Of a DNA stretch of 64,000 bases, positions 1-8,688 are shown in pieces. Numbering within the stretch: the stretch's first letter is position 1; the number at the start of each line of letters is the position of its first letter. Origin of the DNA: Agrypnia vestita (Eukaryota > Arthropoda > Insecta > Trichoptera > Phryganeidae). Made by a program: the position numbers and the translations under genes. Location: the NCBI GenBank assembly GCA_016648135.1, contig JADDOH010004037.1, forward strand, positions 1-64,000, written 5' to 3'. The notes under the pieces are model-generated. The model worked only from the letters and a program-made list of their open reading frames with translations. It did no database searches and had not been told where the DNA came from.

Positions 1-2
1 GG

Positions 3-470
3 GTCCCAGACTTCCTCCAGCCCAAAGATTGGTTGGTGAAAATCGACCTAACCAAGGCATACTTTCACCTACCAATAGCGGAATCGCACCGAAAGTTCCT
101 GAGACTGTACTACCAAGGGGAACTTCTCCAGATGACCTGCCTGCCCTTTGGCCTGTCATCAGCCCCGAGAATGTTCGCAACGCTGTCAAACTGGCTAGCG
201 GGACTCTTGCGGAAGAGAGGAATAAGGACCGTAGTCTACCTGGACGACTTCCTTCTGGCCAATCAGTCAAGGGACCTGCTAGCGACCCAGGCAGTAGAGA
301 CGGTCAATCTGTTCCAGCATCTGGGTTGGTGCATCAACCGCGACAAGTGTATCCTTATACCTACCCAAAAGCTGGAGTTTCTGGGCATTACTTGGGACAC
401 CGAAGCCAACCAGAAATCCCTCTCGGACCGCAGGTGCTCTGGCCTTCGCCAAGTACTGCGCCGCCGATCG
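3..470 (+). pseudogene. DIRS reverse transcriptase fragment
   Basis: Open from the window edge. It shows RT motif A (KIDLTKAYFHLPI, with the metal-binding Asp), motif B (LPFGLSSAP) and motif C (VVYLDDFLL, the YxDD box with the second and third catalytic Asp), then the thumb-side LGW and LEFLGI segments. These are the palm motifs of an RNA-dependent DNA polymerase. The N-terminal fingers are outside the window. The frame is lost where the 180-bp duplication begins at base 402, so RT is no longer joined to RNase H. What is seen is an intact palm; activity is not expected because the polyprotein is broken. Confidence 0.9.
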
Positions 471-763
471 AGGCCGGCAGTTGCTCCCCCAAGCAGGTTC
501 TAGGCCTCTTGGGGAGACTCAACTTCGCAAACTTCGCCACCCCTCGGGGTCGTGTGCATTGCCGAAGACTGCAGAGATTCAGAAGCCAACCAGAAATCCC
601 TCTCGGACCGCAAGTGCTCTGGCCTTCGCCAAGTACTGCGCCGCCCGATCGAGGCCGGCAGTTGCTCCCCCCAAGCAGGTTCTAGGCCTCTTGGGGAGAC
701 TCAACTTCGCAAACTTCGCCACCCCTCGGGGTCGTTTGCATTGCCGAAGACTGCAGAGATTCA
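402..763 (+). repeat. 180-bp tandem duplication inside the DIRS pol region
   Basis: The block starting GAAGCCAACCAGAAATCCC at 402 starts again at 582, and both copies run to the CAGAGATTCA sequence. Copy 1 is 402-581 and copy 2 about 582-763. They are nearly identical; copy 2 carries two single-base insertions in C-runs (ccgcc to ccgccc, and one extra C before AAGCAGG). The duplicated part is the RT/RNase H connection, so it puts extra residues and frameshifts into the polyprotein. It could be a recent genomic duplication or an assembly artefact. Confidence 0.9.
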
Positions 764-1188
764 GCCGCCAGCTGCAGAGGCACGAGCCATCCAGACAAGT
801 GGAGCTTCCTGCCGCGGTTCGGCAAGACCTAGAGTGGTGGTTGGAGGCCGTAGGGGAGTCCTGCCCAATACACGAAGCCCCCTTCTCCCACTTCCTGACT
901 ACAGACGCAGCGGACGCAGGTTGGGGCGGCCAGGTGGACGACAAGACGATATCAGGCCAGTGGTCCCCAGAGCAGATGCGGTGGCATTCCAACCAGAAAA
1001 AAGCCTTCGCTGTTTACGCAGTGATCAGGGATCACGCTTACCTGCTAAGAGGAACGAAGACCCTACTGCAGACAGACAACAAGACAGTAGTGGCTTACAT
1101 CAACAAGGAGGGGGGGACAAGATCATTGGGCCTTCTGAAGATAACTCGAGACCTCCTAGAGTTATCGACCAGCAGGAAATATCTCTGA
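690..1188 (+). pseudogene. DIRS RNase H domain
   Basis: The frame reads LLGRLNFANFATPRGR (the connection domain), then FLTTDAADAGWGGQV with the first catalytic Asp of RNase H, then LLQTDNKTVVAYINKEGG with a further catalytic Asp. The segment where family members have the catalytic Glu (N..EL.A type) reads NQKKAFAV, so that Glu seems to be missing. This is one more sign of decay, or a misalignment on my part. The domain would remove RNA from the RNA-DNA hybrid in retrotransposition. It ends at a stop at 1186-1188, and the downstream domain continues in another frame. Confidence 0.8.
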
Positions 1189-1645
1189 CAGCGCAGTCAT
1201 TCCAGGGAGATACAACGGGATTGCGGACCGACTCTCACGGGGGACACCACTCCCGGAATGGCACCTCCTGGAACCAGCGACAGAGGAAATATTCCGAATA
1301 TGGGGACGTCCTCAGATCGACCTCTTCGCATCGGCCACCGCCCATGTGGGGCCAAACTACGTGTCGCTAGACTCAACCGATTGCTCGGCCTCCTATCTCA
1401 ACGCATTCAGTCAGCATTGGGATTACGAGCGGGCCTGGGTATTTCCGCCGCCGACTCTCATCCCAAGAGTACTGGCGCACTTGAACCTGGCAAGAGGCAC
1501 CATTCTCCTAGTTGTGCCAAGATGGGAGAAGACATTCTGGAGGGCCGGTCTCAAACAACGAGCAAAGGGAGGGCCAATAAGCGGAAGAGATCTGAAGAGC
1601 GTCCTGATCGATACGTCGACAGGGTTTCCCCCACCGAGGGTGTAG
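1189..1645 (+). pseudogene. DIRS methylase-like segment
   Basis: In the frame after the RNase H stop the sequence reads PGRYNGIADRLSRG (end of RNase H, common in DIRS pol), then IDLFASATAHVGPNYVSL and FPPPTLIPRVLAHL, then ILLVVPRWEKTFW. The DLFA ... FPP ... PRV order is typical of the DAM-methylase-like segment that follows RNase H in DIRS1-group elements. What this domain does in DIRS elements is not established. The end overlaps the start region of the recombinase ORF in another frame. Confidence 0.65.
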
Positions 1646-1671
1646 GACCTCCAACTGGAAGTTTGGAGAAT

Positions 1672-2653
1672 AGCAGTGGGTGGGAACAGGCTATAGCGGA
1701 TTGGAGCCAGGAGGAACAGCAGCTGTTCAGATCTGGCTGGAGAGGCTCAACGCTGAACACCTACAAGCCGGCCTGGGATAGGTGGCAGCGATGGTGTACC
1801 ACGCATTCTGTCCAACCTCATAACCGTCCCCCTGCAACAGTGGCAAGATATCTGGCCAACCTGTTCATCCACGAAGGGCTAGCCCCTCGAACAATATTGG
1901 TCCACAAATCGGCAATCGTATCCTTCTGTGGCCCAGCTCTTGATGCAGATAAGATTAGCTCGAACTTCCTCGTCAGGCACGTCCTTAAAGCCATCTCGGT
2001 TTCTGGTGGATGCACTGAGAGACCCCCGATCTGGAACCCCCGAGTAGTGGTGGAGTGGCTACGTGAAAACCCGCCAAGGAACAGCCTGTATGACGTGTCA
2101 AGGAGGACGGCCATACTACTCATCATGGCATCTGGGCGAAGAGTCCAAGATCTGACACTTCTCAGAGTCACCCCGGACCGATTGATCGACAAAGGAGACT
2201 CCATCACGCTATGGCCAGCCTTTGGAGCGAAGACTGACACGGCAAGACACAAACAATCGGGATGGAGGTTGAGCGCATCGGATGAAAGGAACATCAACCC
2301 CTTGTTTTGGATCCGAAAGCTGGTCTCACTCTCACAGCCGAGACGAAAGCCGGACATGAAAGAACTATTTGTGACGACAGCAGGTGAAGTAAAGCCAGCT
2401 TCACGGACAATGATAGGTGGTTTGGATCAAGTCAATCCTAAGAGAGGCTGGAGTGGAAGCAACGCCAGGAAGTGTTCGTTCTGCTGTGGCTTCGTTGAAT
2501 TGGCTGGAAAACTACCCGATAGAGGAGATCTTGTCAAGGGGAAACTGGCAGAGTGAAATCACCTTCCGAAAATTCTACCAAAGAGAGATAGTAGATAACC
2601 CCAAGCAACAATGCCCCCAGAGCTCATTAGCGCCTCTCTTTACGCCAATATAG
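1672..2653 (+). pseudogene. DIRS tyrosine recombinase (integrase)
   Basis: It begins with a core-binding-like region (WRGSTLNTYKPAWDRWQRWC, RYLANLF, HKSAIVSF) and continues to the catalytic domain. ASGRRVQDL holds the first catalytic Arg. After a +1 frame change near 2410-2420 come SVRSA (the H/S-x-x-R box with Ser), RGNWQSE (the Trp/His box) and FRKFYQRE with the presumed nucleophilic Tyr. These are the landmarks of the tyrosine-recombinase fold that DIRS elements use to insert circular cDNA. The frameshift separates the two catalytic halves, so this copy cannot make a full enzyme. The final frame stops at 2651-2653. Confidence 0.82.
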
Positions 2654-2704
2654 GCAGTCACATATAACGTCGAACCACTAGGTCACCAGGTGATAACAAC
2701 AGAT

Positions 2705-2830
2705 CTCTCATAATGGATTCCAGGCGTCGAGACGGAACACAAAATAAAAGAATTTTACCTTCCATTAAAATTCCTATTTTGTTTCCCTCGACGCCTGGAA
2801 TCCAGGTAATCCCTACCTGGTGCATTATGA
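2705..2830. repeat. DIRS internal complementary region
   Basis: CTCTCATAATGGATTCCAGG at 2705 faces its own inverse a little downstream (CTCGACGCCTGGAATCC, then CATTATGAG at 2822-2830). The part at 2745-2803 is the reverse complement of the right terminal repeat at 2958-3026. DIRS elements use such a region as the template that rebuilds their ends. The left half (2705 to about 2741) predicts the sequence of the left terminal repeat, which lies outside this window. Confidence 0.8.
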
Positions 2831-2957
2831 GTCATATGAAAGAAAAACCGTTGCGCGGACGAAACCGGAAACAGGGATACCAGCGGGAATAAATTGTCGC
2901 AAACAGGGAATCAGAGGGGGTAGGAACGCGTGTCTAGTGGCGAAACAGCAGGCTGTT

Positions 2958-3026
2958 CTCTCATAATGGATTCCAGGCGTCGAGGGAAACAAAATAGGAA
3001 TTTTAATGGAAGGTAAAATTCTTTTA
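2958..3026 (+). repeat. DIRS right terminal repeat
   Basis: It starts CTCTCATAATGGATTCCAGG and runs through a GGAAACAAAATAGG segment to AAAATTCTTTTA, after which composition drops at once to the AT-rich host level. It is the inverse complement of 2745-2803. It therefore marks the right boundary of the element near 3026. Confidence 0.75.
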
Positions 3027-4448
3027 TAAATGTTAAATATTTATTTAAACATGTACATAGAAGGAAAACTGAGATGGCAATTGTTTTTAAAAACTTGTTT
3101 TCAATACGATGTAGATTTAATTTCCTTGAGTAGTGAGGTTTTCTATATTCATCTCAGAAACACCTCAGTGGGATATCGCTGCCTTTGATTTTATACCCCT
3201 CAATTGTAATAATATATGAGCTGTGTGCACTTGTGTGAGGAGAAATAAATAAATAATAATATCAGCTTTGTTCTTTTTGCCGCGCTACGACTTTATTAGC
3301 CTTCCCCTTTATTTCATCAGTGATAGTTGTCCTTAGGACTTTATCATTAATTGCAATTTTGTTCACTAGACTCCTTTAACGGCTAATTGTGGAGTTTCTA
3401 CAAGCTTGGCTCAGGTTATGGAGGTCAAATGGCGCAGACAGAACTTGAATTCCCACTTATTTTCCCTTAAGAGGGTCGTACCTAGTCAGAATTTAATTTT
3501 TTTTAATTTCAATTTCTAAAAGCAATATCTTTCGAGAATATCCTTTGAACATTTTAAATCAGTACAAGAAATATTTATTAGCGGAGTTCTGAGATTTTTA
3601 AGAAAGCGTTTTATCCTAGTATAAACAGACTTTAAACAAGTTTTTCTCAAAATTATATTTTTCAGATTGGTGACCAAAATATCCCAAAACTATTTGTTGA
3701 TGAATTTTTTTTTAAAAAATACTTTTTAAATTTAACAAATATTTGTCATTTTTAAAATATATCCCAAAAACTGTTAGTTGATAATTTTTTTTTTAAGAAT
3801 ACTTTTTAAAATCAACAAATATGTCTTTTTTTAGCCGCAAATTGAAATTTTCAGTTTGAAGCTTTGCCATTTTTAGCATATCAATAAATTTCGAAATCCT
3901 TTAAACAAGTACTCTTGTGAATGATATGTAAAAATAACTCATTTGTTTTTTTTATTTCAAAGTATCGGAATCCCAAACAGGAGTGGTCACACAAAACTCG
4001 TTTTTTCAAGGCAGTTTTGAAAAATGTATTACAACCAGTTAATATTTTTTTATATAAAAAGTTGTGTACAGATTCTTGAAATATATATCTTATACAGGTG
4101 TCTAATAACTAGTAGAAAAAACTTTACGGTGGATTCCTGCTTTGATAATAAATCAAAAATGCTCAAGCAACTATAACCTATCAATAATTATGGGATATGC
4201 AATATTAAAGTTTGCATTTTGCAACTTACATTAAAGCGAATGAATTTTTCATAATTAATATAATTCATCGTAATGATTGTTCAACTTTTTGCAAAAAATG
4301 TCAGAAATATTTATAATTAAAAAAAAAAAAAAAAACACCTGTACATAAGTTTCGATAAAAGTAATTAAAAATAATCTCTTTTTAATAATCCCTGACAACT
4401 TTTCCAGTTTTCGATTCAGAACCTATTATTTCATTCCAAAACATAGTA
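3027..4448. other. AT-rich intergenic DNA
   Basis: No coding signal. It holds a short two-unit tandem repeat (3680-3835, period about 81) and, at about 4110-4340, a half copy of a dispersed foldback family that is more complete at 54.94-55.24 kb (shared TTTACGGTG-ATTCCTGCT and AAAGTTTGCATTTT segments). Confidence 0.5.
3680..3835. repeat. Two-unit tandem repeat, period about 81 bp
   Basis: ATCCCAAAAC followed by a T-run, then ATACTTTTTAAA and AACAAATAT, appears at 3680 and again at 3761 with small differences. Confidence 0.6.
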
Positions 4449-5175
4449 CAGTGGAACCTCTCATAATGAGCATAATTCGTTCCAGAATCTTGCTCATTAT
4501 GTGAAACGCTCATTAAGCGAGACAAATTTCCAATATAAATCAATGTAAAACAGGATAATGCGTTCCATGCCGAAAAAATATTCATTTTTAACGTTATTCA
4601 AATAAAATTACATACGTACCAACCTGGAATGCGATTTCAGTTTGAAACTAAAAAAATCGAAACTAGCTTATTATTTATGAATTTATGACAAATAATTCTT
4701 TTTTTTTGCCGGCGTTTCAAAATTTGGTGAAAATGTGACACAGCATTATCATTGAATAAATTTATAACACGCATAGCCACCTCGTTAGGATGACGCTTCT
4801 CAATGTACGATGCAACAGTTTCCCATGAGCACTAGTTCAGCTACCCTCACACCCAGTTCTCGCTTTTCAATGATTTAACATTTCATTTCTATTAGTTATT
4901 TTTATTCTCTTACAGCTGTCTTCTTGTGGCTTTTCCTCAGGGTACATTTTTGCAAGGGTTATTAAAATTTGCACAAAAAAAAATACAAATGTCTGAACAC
5001 AAGTTTATAAAAACATAAATACAGACTTATGTCCGGCTCCTGAAGTCCTGGCTCGCAAGTGCATCATTCGTTATGCAACTTCCCCTTTCTGCATCACTTG
5101 TTGTGCGAAAAGTCACTCATTAAAGGAGCAATTTTTCATGTTTTTTTTTTTATTGTTATGCGACGTTCCAATGTA
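4449..5175. mobile_element. Pogo/Tigger-like non-autonomous DNA transposon
   Basis: The left end TACAGTGGAACCTCTCATAA and the right end GCGACGTTCCAATGTA are imperfect inverted ends inside TA dinucleotides. CAGTGGAACC is a typical Tigger/pogo-type start. Inside there is only AT-rich sequence without a transposase frame. The inner part repeats the outer theme (CTCATTATGTGAAACGCTCATTAAGCGA). Confidence 0.5.
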
Positions 5176-5674
5176 TTTGAGAAAATCAGTACACCCAAAA
5201 CTTATTGTCAATTTTTTGTTAACTAGCTTTTTGGAATTGCAAAATAAGAAACGGGTACCCTAGATTGGAAACAGTGCAGTGAATTTGCATTCATTGAAGA
5301 AGGAAACATAGTGTTATCAAAAAAACGGTAACGATCTACAAGCCAAAGAAAATTTTCAGTGAGGACTGTTCAGGAAGGAGACTATTGAAACAAGGTTTCC
5401 AAGCGAAACAAAAAAAACAGATTGAGCGAAAACATGAAAATCAGTCTAGGGAATAGAGACGAGTAATTCTCGGATATATCCAAATTTAATTTGTTTGGTG
5501 CAGATGAGCAGAGAATAATTCATTGAAAAATCAGCAAGTTATCATCCTAATTGCGTTACCCCTGTAAAGCATTCACACTATTCTGTAGTATGGGGGCTTA
5601 TGGAAGCTTGGTGTTTGTGCACACTTCATTGTCCATAGTACTATAAATGCCATTCAGTGCAAATCAGTCATGGA

Positions 5675-6173
5675 TAGAGAATGCAATCCCAATCCCGAGA
5701 GATCATTTTAAGAGATCAATCCCGAACCGAAAAATCGGACGAGATTATCGGGATTGATCAGCATTTTTTATGTTTAATTGTATATATCTATAGAGCTTTT
5801 AGTAAGTACTTAAAACTTATGTTCATGTCACATTAAAATAATGAAAATAGCTTTGAATAATATTTGCTGTATTTTAAACCTAACATAGTAATAAAAAATA
5901 CTACTAGTTAGTAGTTTTTACTCTACTACATTTGACTGATTGATGCTTGGAAAAACACCTACAAAAACTTCAATGCAATGATTAATAATGAACATTTTAT
6001 TAAAATTGCTGATATAAAAATGCAAGGCATTGTTGTTAATTGCTTATTCAGCTCTATAAACAAAAAAAACACAAACGTATTCTGGATCCCGATCCATAGG
6101 GAGCCCGCAGGATTGGAAATTCTAATCTTGAGGGATCCCGAAAGGGCATCCCGACTCGGGATCACATTCCCTA
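5675..6173. mobile_element. hAT-like MITE, copy A
   Basis: The ends TAGAGAATGCAATCCC and GGGATCACATTCCCTA are inverted. Flanking 8-mers GTCATGGA and ATCATTGA agree at 6 of 8 bases, a decayed 8-bp target duplication. The interior matches copy B at 22521-22977 (CCGAACCGAAAAATCGGACG, GGGATTGATCA). No transposase. Confidence 0.75.
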
Positions 6174-6679
6174 ATCATTGAAGATCACATTTGAAATCAT
6201 ATTTTTCAAAATGATTCTGCACCGTGCCCTTAAAGTAATTTTGCGAGTATATTTATTTATTCTTTCATTGGAATTTTTGTGACTTGATCTGTAATTTCCT
6301 GGTACTTTTACAGATTACAAAATTCAAAGATTGCTTTGGAGTTCATCAAACTGCCCCGACCTTCACCCTATATGAAATTTACAGGCAATAATGAAAAAAT
6401 TAGCAAATCTTCCTCACATTTTCTATGATGTGGCATATCGAGGTTAGAAAGCCAAAGGCATTAAGCGATTATTTCAGACACCGCCGGAGATCACAATGTT
6501 TTATTATGAATATTTATTTTGCTATTAAACAATTTCCATGTGTTTTGGATAAACAAATACGGAAATCATTTAATACAAAAGAAACATTGACAAAATCAAT
6601 CTGACAGAACTTTATTCCATTTTAGATGTTAATAGCTTTAACTTTGTGGTTGAACATAATTATTAATTTTAATTAAACC

Positions 6680-6860
6680 AACTTTGTATTAACTCTACAT
6701 TTACCAGTTTCAATACCACTGTATCTTCACCAAGACGGACGTAAACTAATTGTCCATTATCTAAACTAGCAAATAAATTAATTTTTGAACGAAGGCGTGG
6801 CCACATCGCGATGAAGATGCAGTGGTATCGAAACTGGTAGACGTAGAGTTACTAGTTAAG
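6680..6860. mobile_element. Penelope-like terminal relics, inverted pair
   Basis: Two related segments face each other. On the minus strand (6740 to 6690) is GGTGAAGATACAGTGGTATT then GAAACTGGTA, and on the plus strand (6809-6850) is CGATGAAGATGCAGTGGTAT then CGAAACTGGTAGACG. Each has a GATAC/GTATC-type stem between a (CT)GATGA and a GAAAC box. A close relative lies beside a Penelope-like endonuclease relic at 36.76 kb. Confidence 0.6.
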
Positions 6861-7759
6861 TGATAAATACAAAGTTGTTTAATTAAAACTAATTAAGAAC
6901 TTTCCTTTGCTCTCCTGCGAGATTCAAAATAGTCACCAACGCCCTCATTTTAAATGAGATGTTTTTTATTTTTAATAAAATGCGCAGTTCCTCATTATGA
7001 AATTTTAACCTTTGATTTTTGTCGCATTTGCAGAATTTTTATTTTCGATATACATTATAAAATAATTAACTTTTTCATTCACCCAAACCCTAGTGACACG
7101 ATTAACTCCACCAGCTATGCATGTCACTAAAATAGACCCTCGCGAGAAAGCGCATCACCCAACAATTTTTAAATTTTAAAAATAATTTGCTTGCAACAAA
7201 CAAATAAAACAAATTTTATATGTGCAATAGTTATGTCAACAATATTTCGATGCAACAAATTTCGACTTATGCAAGTCCAAACTTTTTTCAAATTATATAT
7301 AATATAATTTGCAATATTATTGAAAAAATAATCATGACACCATCTTCACAGTATGAATTCCACAAACTAAAGCAATTTTCTTCAGTTCTAAAAGCAATGC
7401 TGGTTTGGCATTTTTATTAAATAATTTGGTTGTCATTTTACAAAAATATATGTAACAGAATTAACAAATTTTAATTAATTTGATCTTTCCACACAAATGT
7501 GACAAAATATTCTCTTCGCTGCTGAATTTCACACGCATTTCTTTAGATTTAATTGAAAACGTTGCTTCTAATAATAGGCAATTAGCTCTTTACCCCGAGC
7601 GCCCACACCCGCCCAGAGCGGAATCAATCCCGCCCCGAACTATCGGTTTAGATTATTGGAAAATGAATAATTTATTCCACTCTCCCGCCCGGACGAGGCG
7701 CTCGGCCAGACTAGTGTTGTATATTACAGCTGTCTCGTACTCGTAGTGGGGAGAAATAA
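6861..7759. other. AT-rich intergenic DNA
   Basis: No gene or clear repeat recognised until the composition rises after about 7590 at the 3' side of the SRSF2 gene. Confidence 0.4.
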
Positions 7760-8688
7760 TAAAACAAAAAGTAGTGTCTACTGAAATATTTATTTCCCAA
7801 TATAACCTGTGTCTGTCGGACCTGAAAAGGAAATACTCACCTCGGCTCGGCAAGGTAAGATCGGTGGGGGACGTAAGCAAGTATAACATTAGAGAGAGTA
7901 CAGAGGAAGCAGAGAAGTACCTGGACTAGCAGCTCTACAGCGCCGGAACATTCCGCACCGGCCTGTTGACACATAGCACACTCGGTTAATACACGTCGTT
8001 GTACAATATAAAGGACTATAGTATTACATTATTACATGGACTTGATACCGAGTAGTCGGCTGCTCGCAGCTCGGCTCGGGGCGGCTTCTCTCCTCTCCTC
8101 CTCTGCCTCCCCCCTCCCAACACCCCCGCCCATCCGCTAACACCATCACCCCTCTCACTCACACCACCGGCACAGCGCGGCGCACGGCACACGGCCTGGC
8201 ACAGGTAATACAGTCACATGTTAATCATCATACGTGAGCCGCGAGTGTCCGCCTCCGCGCTAGCGGAGAGGACCCTCGACCAGCTTTACAATGCGTACAT
8301 TAGAAACATATTTCAGAGTTAAATCTTAATTAAAGTAACATTATCAGCGTGGAGCGCAATGCTCGCACTAGACTATTTAAGGTATTATTTAAGAAAAGAC
8401 ATTACAGTAAAAACATAAGGTTAAGTGTCTCAACAGGCGTCCCTTTGTTGCAGTGGCAATATTCAAGACGAGACAAGAGGACAAATTAGACAAAAGGCAA
8501 CTCCAGTTGAAAGTTGGTCACACACTAAACTAGGATCATTGTTACAGATAGATTACAGAACAAGTTCTCCCCCAGCGGGCGACCCCCGGGGGAGCGCCGG
8601 ACTAGGACATGGGTGGGTGGTGTGTAGTAGTGTGGGGGTGTACCTTGGTGGACCGCCACACCACCTCCCTGTTCCTGCTCTCGGATCC
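7760..8688 (-). other. Probable 3' untranslated region of SRSF2
   Basis: This GC-rich tract lies just downstream of the SRSF2 stop. On the minus strand it is purine-rich (long GGAGAGGAG-type runs opposite 8085-8120). It contains a good minus-strand donor (GAG|GTGAGTATTT at about 7841) and a polyadenylation signal AATAAA (complement of 7789-7794). In animals, SRSF2 transcripts are known to be autoregulated by splicing within their 3'UTR; the layout here would allow that, but this is inference. Confidence 0.45.

Larger units (their letters stand above)
1..3026 (+). mobile_element. DIRS-like tyrosine-recombinase retrotransposon, 3' part, decayed
   Basis: Much more GC-rich than the AT-rich DNA that follows. 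Read left to right in several frames it encodes reverse transcriptase, RNase H, a DIRS methylase-like segment and a tyrosine recombinase, the domain set and order of DIRS elements. After the last ORF come an internal complementary region and a terminal repeat (2705-2830 and 2958-3026), the split-repeat architecture DIRS elements use instead of LTRs. The left part (gag and the start of RT) lies outside the window. Frame changes near 0.46, 1.19 and 2.42 kb and a 180-bp tandem duplication show that this copy is inactive. A Ngaro or PAT relative is less likely because the domain order and inverted terminal structure fit the DIRS1 type. Confidence 0.88.

Noticed and set aside
579..992. 137-codon minus-strand frame in the DIRS element
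   Set aside because: Antisense shadow of RT/RNase H; GC-rich DNA gives long chance frames.
7653..7889. Minus-strand open frame of 78 codons
   Set aside because: Falls in the probable SRSF2 3'UTR, has no family resemblance and no splice support.
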